Shown piece by piece: positions 14,236-16,195 of a DNA stretch of 16,195 nucleotides. Source of the stretch: Dethiothermospora halolimnae (GTDB taxonomy: Bacteria > Bacillota > Clostridia > Tissierellales > VENL01); NCBI RefSeq assembly GCF_037577855.1, contig NZ_JBAKFX010000068.1, positions 1 through 16,195 of the forward strand, in the 5' to 3' direction. Below the pieces are notes generated by a model. The model was not told the DNA's origin, searched no databases, and saw only the letters and a list, made by a program, of their open reading frames with translations. Made by a program: the position numbers and the translations under genes. Numbering within the stretch: the stretch's first letter is position 1; every line of letters starts with the position of its first letter.

Positions 14236-15159
14236 TCACGCTTTCAATCTAATAAATTCATCAATCATCCCCTTATATTCTATCTTAGTATCTAAAATTT
14301 CAGATCCCTTACTACATAAAACCGAAACTCTAGATTGACTTATATTACCTACAATCCCGCATATATCTTTAGTTTTAACATCACAGTATCTATTTAATAA
14401 TAATATAAATATAGCCTTTCCCTCAGTTCCAGCCCTTTTATATCGTTCCATTAACACTCTTTTATCAACGCCTACATAATCACATACAAATTTTTTAACA
14501 TCTTCTGGATTATAATCCCTCGCTACTATATGTCTCTCACTCCTATAATCAGTTTTTTGGTCCTTAAACTCAATATGTCTTTTAGCCTTTTCATCATTGC
14601 TATTTTCAATATATTCTCCCATAAAGTCTCTACATCTCTTCTGGGCCTTTGCAGAATCTTTACTGAAAATTCCCATCATAAAACCCATATCTAATATATA
14701 ATATTTATTCTCCAGTATGCCCATATACATTCCAAAACTAGAATAGGGATATTTCTCTTCCTTCCCTCCCCATCCCGGTATGTCTTTGGAATTATTGTGT
14801 ATATATCCAAAGCAAACTTTTAAATACTTCTCCTCCCCTATAATTTCACTTCTAAATCTATCAGCAAATAAATGTCCTTTTCTCTCATATCTTATATTAT
14901 ATCTCTGAGCATATGACTGATTTATTCTCTGCATAAACTTTGATACATCAGAGCCATTGGAATCTATCATGAAATGAGCATGGTCATCCATTAGACAATA
15001 GGCGTACACTTTAAAGTCAAATATTTTTTGATATTTCTTTATTATACCTAGATACATATCCTTATCATAGTCTTTTTTAAATAACTTCGAATCTCCAACA
15101 CTTCTGACCATAATATGATATATAGAGTCGCGACTTTTTCTACGGGCTGTTCGTGGCAT
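14236..15159 (-). CDS. REP-associated tyrosine transposase (RAYT, Y1/HUH type)
   Basis: 307 residues. The N-terminal domain has Y-H-I-M-V-R (14-19), the HUH-type metal motif in L-M-D-D-H-A-H-F-M-I (H60, H62), and Q-S-Y-A-Q-R-Y-N with the likely nucleophile Y83, followed by G-H-L-F-A-D-R-F (96-103). Such enzymes cut and join single-stranded DNA at REP hairpins. After about residue 210 there is an extra helical region (Y-N-P-E-D-V-K-K-F-V, later D-I-C-G-I-V-G-N-I-S-Q-S-R-V-S) that resembles the DnaA C-terminal helix-turn-helix seen in many clostridial RAYTs. ATG 15159 follows AAGGAGTGAT. It is flanked by inverted copies of the GAACTGTCCC element, as expected for a REPtron. Catalytic residues are intact, so it is probably functional. 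Confidence 0.85.
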   Translation of the reverse strand: MPRTARRKSRDSIYHIMVRSVGDSKLFKKDYDKDMYLGIIKKYQKIFDFKVYAYCLMDDHAHFMIDSNGSDVSKFMQRINQSYAQRYNIRYERKGHLFADRFRSEIIGEEKYLKVCFGYIHNNSKDIPGWGGKEEKYPYSSFGMYMGILENKYYILDMGFMMGIFSKDSAKAQKRCRDFMGEYIENSNDEKAKRHIEFKDQKTDYRSERHIVARDYNPEDVKKFVCDYVGVDKRVLMERYKRAGTEGKAIFILLLNRYCDVKTKDICGIVGNISQSRVSVLCSKGSEILDTKIEYKGMIDEFIRLKA

Positions 15160-15193
15160 AATATCACTCCTTATATTTTATAAGTGATATTAT
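15158..15193 (-). promoter_or_regulatory. Hairpin over the RAYT start codon
   Basis: ATAATATCACT (15158-15168) and AGTGATATTAT (15183-15193) are an exact 11-bp inverted repeat with a 14-base loop. In the mRNA the 3' arm contains part of the Shine-Dalgarno sequence (GAGTGAT) and the first two bases of the AUG, so folding would block translation initiation. It may keep transposase levels low. Next to it, 15198-15212 is a 15-base palindrome (ACAAATT-T-AATTTGT) that could be an operator. Confidence 0.55.
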
Positions 15194-15228
15194 TGACACA
15201 AATTTAATTTGTATACTTAATTTATTCT

Positions 15229-15244
15229 AATGAACTGTCCCTTA
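15229..15244. repeat. REP-like repeat right of the RAYT gene
   Basis: AATGAACTGTCCCTTA matches the reverse complement of 14066-14081 at 15 of 16 positions, so the transposase gene lies between inverted copies of the element. The 15245-15318 spacer shows only a weak AAGTCT/AGACTT inverted repeat (about 15277-15303) that might serve as the end of the 15319 gene's transcript. Confidence 0.65.
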
Positions 15245-15318
15245 TTTTCTGACCCTTCCCTTTTCTTAAATTCAAAGTCTTTGTTTTTTCTCTCCTATAG
15301 ACTTAAACAAAATATAAT

Positions 15319-16050
15319 TTATCTATTTAATTCAGTTCCAAAAAAATTATTTCTATTCAATTTAACTTTATTATTACTATTAACATCTACTAAAATAATC
15401 TCTTCAATACTACCTTCTCCACTAATAACGGATGAGTGTATATTTTTACCAACATCATAATTGTCTAAATCAATTTTGAAAGTTTTAGTTTCATTCCCCT
15501 TTAATCTGAATATAGCCCGCTCTCCACTCTTTTTATAAACATTTAGTAACATATCTTTTTCACTATCAGGGAATGGACTTACGATAGTTAGATAAAATTT
15601 TCTTTCTTCTTTTCCATAATTGGTCATAACAATATTTGCATTAAACTCAGTATATTTCATATCTTCTGATTCAAATGATATTATACTACTTTCAGAATCA
15701 AAGCCTATTGATAACAATCCATCTGAATTCCTTTTAATAATTTTAGCTGTAATATTGGTAACTGATGTAAATCCTATTATAAGAACTACAAATATTATCA
15801 AAACATTTCGCCCTTTAATTCCCCAACCTCTTATTGCATATTTATTAACTAGAAAAAGACCTAAAACCGTAAGCGGTAAAAAATAGAAAATAGTTAAGTG
15901 GGTCCCAATATATTCCCCTGTCCATGATCTCAATCCTATAAATTCTAAAATATAATCACCTAATGCCCGTGTATGTTCTGTAGTAAACATCATAAAAAAT
16001 GAAGTGGCTAAAAAAAAGATTGATATACTACCTTTAAATCTTTTACTCAT
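15319..16050 (-). CDS. Membrane protein with extracytoplasmic domain, unknown function
   Basis: 243 residues. Three hydrophobic segments (about 8-23, 51-68, 82-100) precede a hydrophilic C-terminal domain (about 105-243). That domain contains N-A-N-I-V-M-T-N-Y-G-K-E-E-R-K-F-Y and later F-R-L-K-G-N-E-T-K-T-F, a pattern like immunoglobulin-type beta-sandwich domains of surface proteins. I do not recognise the family. ATG 16050 follows TAGGGGGAT. It is transcribed alone toward the RAYT unit; a long hairpin (16069-16118) sits just upstream of the binding site. Confidence 0.7.
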   Translation of the reverse strand: MSKRFKGSISIFFLATSFFMMFTTEHTRALGDYILEFIGLRSWTGEYIGTHLTIFYFLPLTVLGLFLVNKYAIRGWGIKGRNVLIIFVVLIIGFTSVTNITAKIIKRNSDGLLSIGFDSESSIISFESEDMKYTEFNANIVMTNYGKEERKFYLTIVSPFPDSEKDMLLNVYKKSGERAIFRLKGNETKTFKIDLDNYDVGKNIHSSVISGEGSIEEIILVDVNSNNKVKLNRNNFFGTELNR

Positions 16051-16068
16051 ATAAATCCCCCTATTAAT

Positions 16069-16118
16069 ATAAAGGTTTTGTCAAAAGTTTCATCAAAAAA
16101 CCTTGACAAAACCTTTAT
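16069..16118 (-). promoter_or_regulatory. Long 5'-leader hairpin upstream of the 15319-16050 gene
   Basis: A perfect 16-bp stem (16069-16084 with 16103-16118, containing AAAGGTTTTGTCAA) and an 18-base loop, ending about 10 bases before the ribosome binding site of the downstream gene. No U-run follows it on the minus strand, so it is unlikely to terminate that transcript. On the plus strand it is followed by TTTATTTTTAC and could terminate antisense transcription. A 5'-stabilising or regulatory hairpin is the alternative. Confidence 0.5.
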
Positions 16119-16127
16119 TTTTACAAA

Positions 16128-16156
16128 TTTATATATAAAATACTTGCCACCCCCAA
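16128..16156 (-). promoter_or_regulatory. Weak promoter candidate at the right edge
   Basis: Minus-strand TTGGGG (16151-16156), 17-base spacer, TATAAA (16128-16133). RNA would start near 16121, placing the 16069-16118 hairpin at the extreme 5' end of the transcript of the 15319-16050 gene. The -35 matches consensus at only three positions. Nothing else is recognised between 16157 and the window end. Confidence 0.25.
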
Positions 16157-16195
16157 AAATAGGGTACAATTTTATTGACAAGATAAAATTAAGAC

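Noticed and set aside
14057..14338. Plus-strand open frame of 93 codons
   Set aside because: It starts within the repeat and runs antisense into the RAYT gene; hydrophobic only because of the A+T-rich composition.

Overview
The window comes from a low-GC, Gram-positive, clostridia-like chromosome. The DNA is strongly A+T-rich, ribosome binding sites are strong AGGAGG/GGGGGA types, lipoproteins carry Gram-positive lipoboxes, and CheX/CheC-type phosphatases, an AgrC/AgrA-like two-component pair and a CPBP-family remnant are present. I cannot name a species. Almost every gene is on the minus strand; only the two-component pair (about 11.64-13.67 kb) is on the plus strand.

Layout, left to right. 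(1) 1-400: a non-coding flank with a short G+C-richer stretch and a hairpin. (2) 401-1719: a response regulator fused to a CheX domain, translationally coupled to a stand-alone CheX. (3) 2021-2554: an orphan lipoprotein with a clear terminator. (4) 2894-4454: an MFS transporter preceded by a promoter, a 33-codon leader ORF, a hairpin inside that ORF and a perfect-palindrome terminator. This looks like a ribosome-dependent attenuator of an efflux pump. (5) 4507-10029: a same-strand run made largely of enzyme families often found as small-molecule or drug modifiers: GNAT acetyltransferase, APH-fold kinase, SAM methyltransferase, nucleotidyltransferase and an MBL-fold hydrolase. Interspersed are a lipoprotein, a membrane protein, a decayed CPBP gene and one solitary repeat element. 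(6) 10254-11383: two coupled membrane proteins of unknown function with an open reading tail beyond the stop codon. (7) 11545-13690: a LytTR response regulator and a GHKL (AgrC-like) kinase. Both look damaged: the regulator has no standard start codon at the right distance from its ribosome binding site, and the kinase has a one-base frameshift at a run of seven A. (8) 13710-13988: a small membrane-anchored protein with an L7/L12 C-terminal-like domain. (9) 14022-15244: a REP-associated tyrosine transposase (RAYT/Y1) bracketed by inverted copies of a 16-18 base element; another exact copy lies 6 kb away at 7793. (10) 15319-16050: a membrane protein with a long hairpin just upstream of its ribosome binding site.

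The best candidate for an undescribed system is the leader peptide/attenuator in front of the MFS transporter (4109-4454), with the RAYT and its repeat family second. No tRNA, rRNA, CRISPR array or complete insertion sequence other than the RAYT unit was seen.
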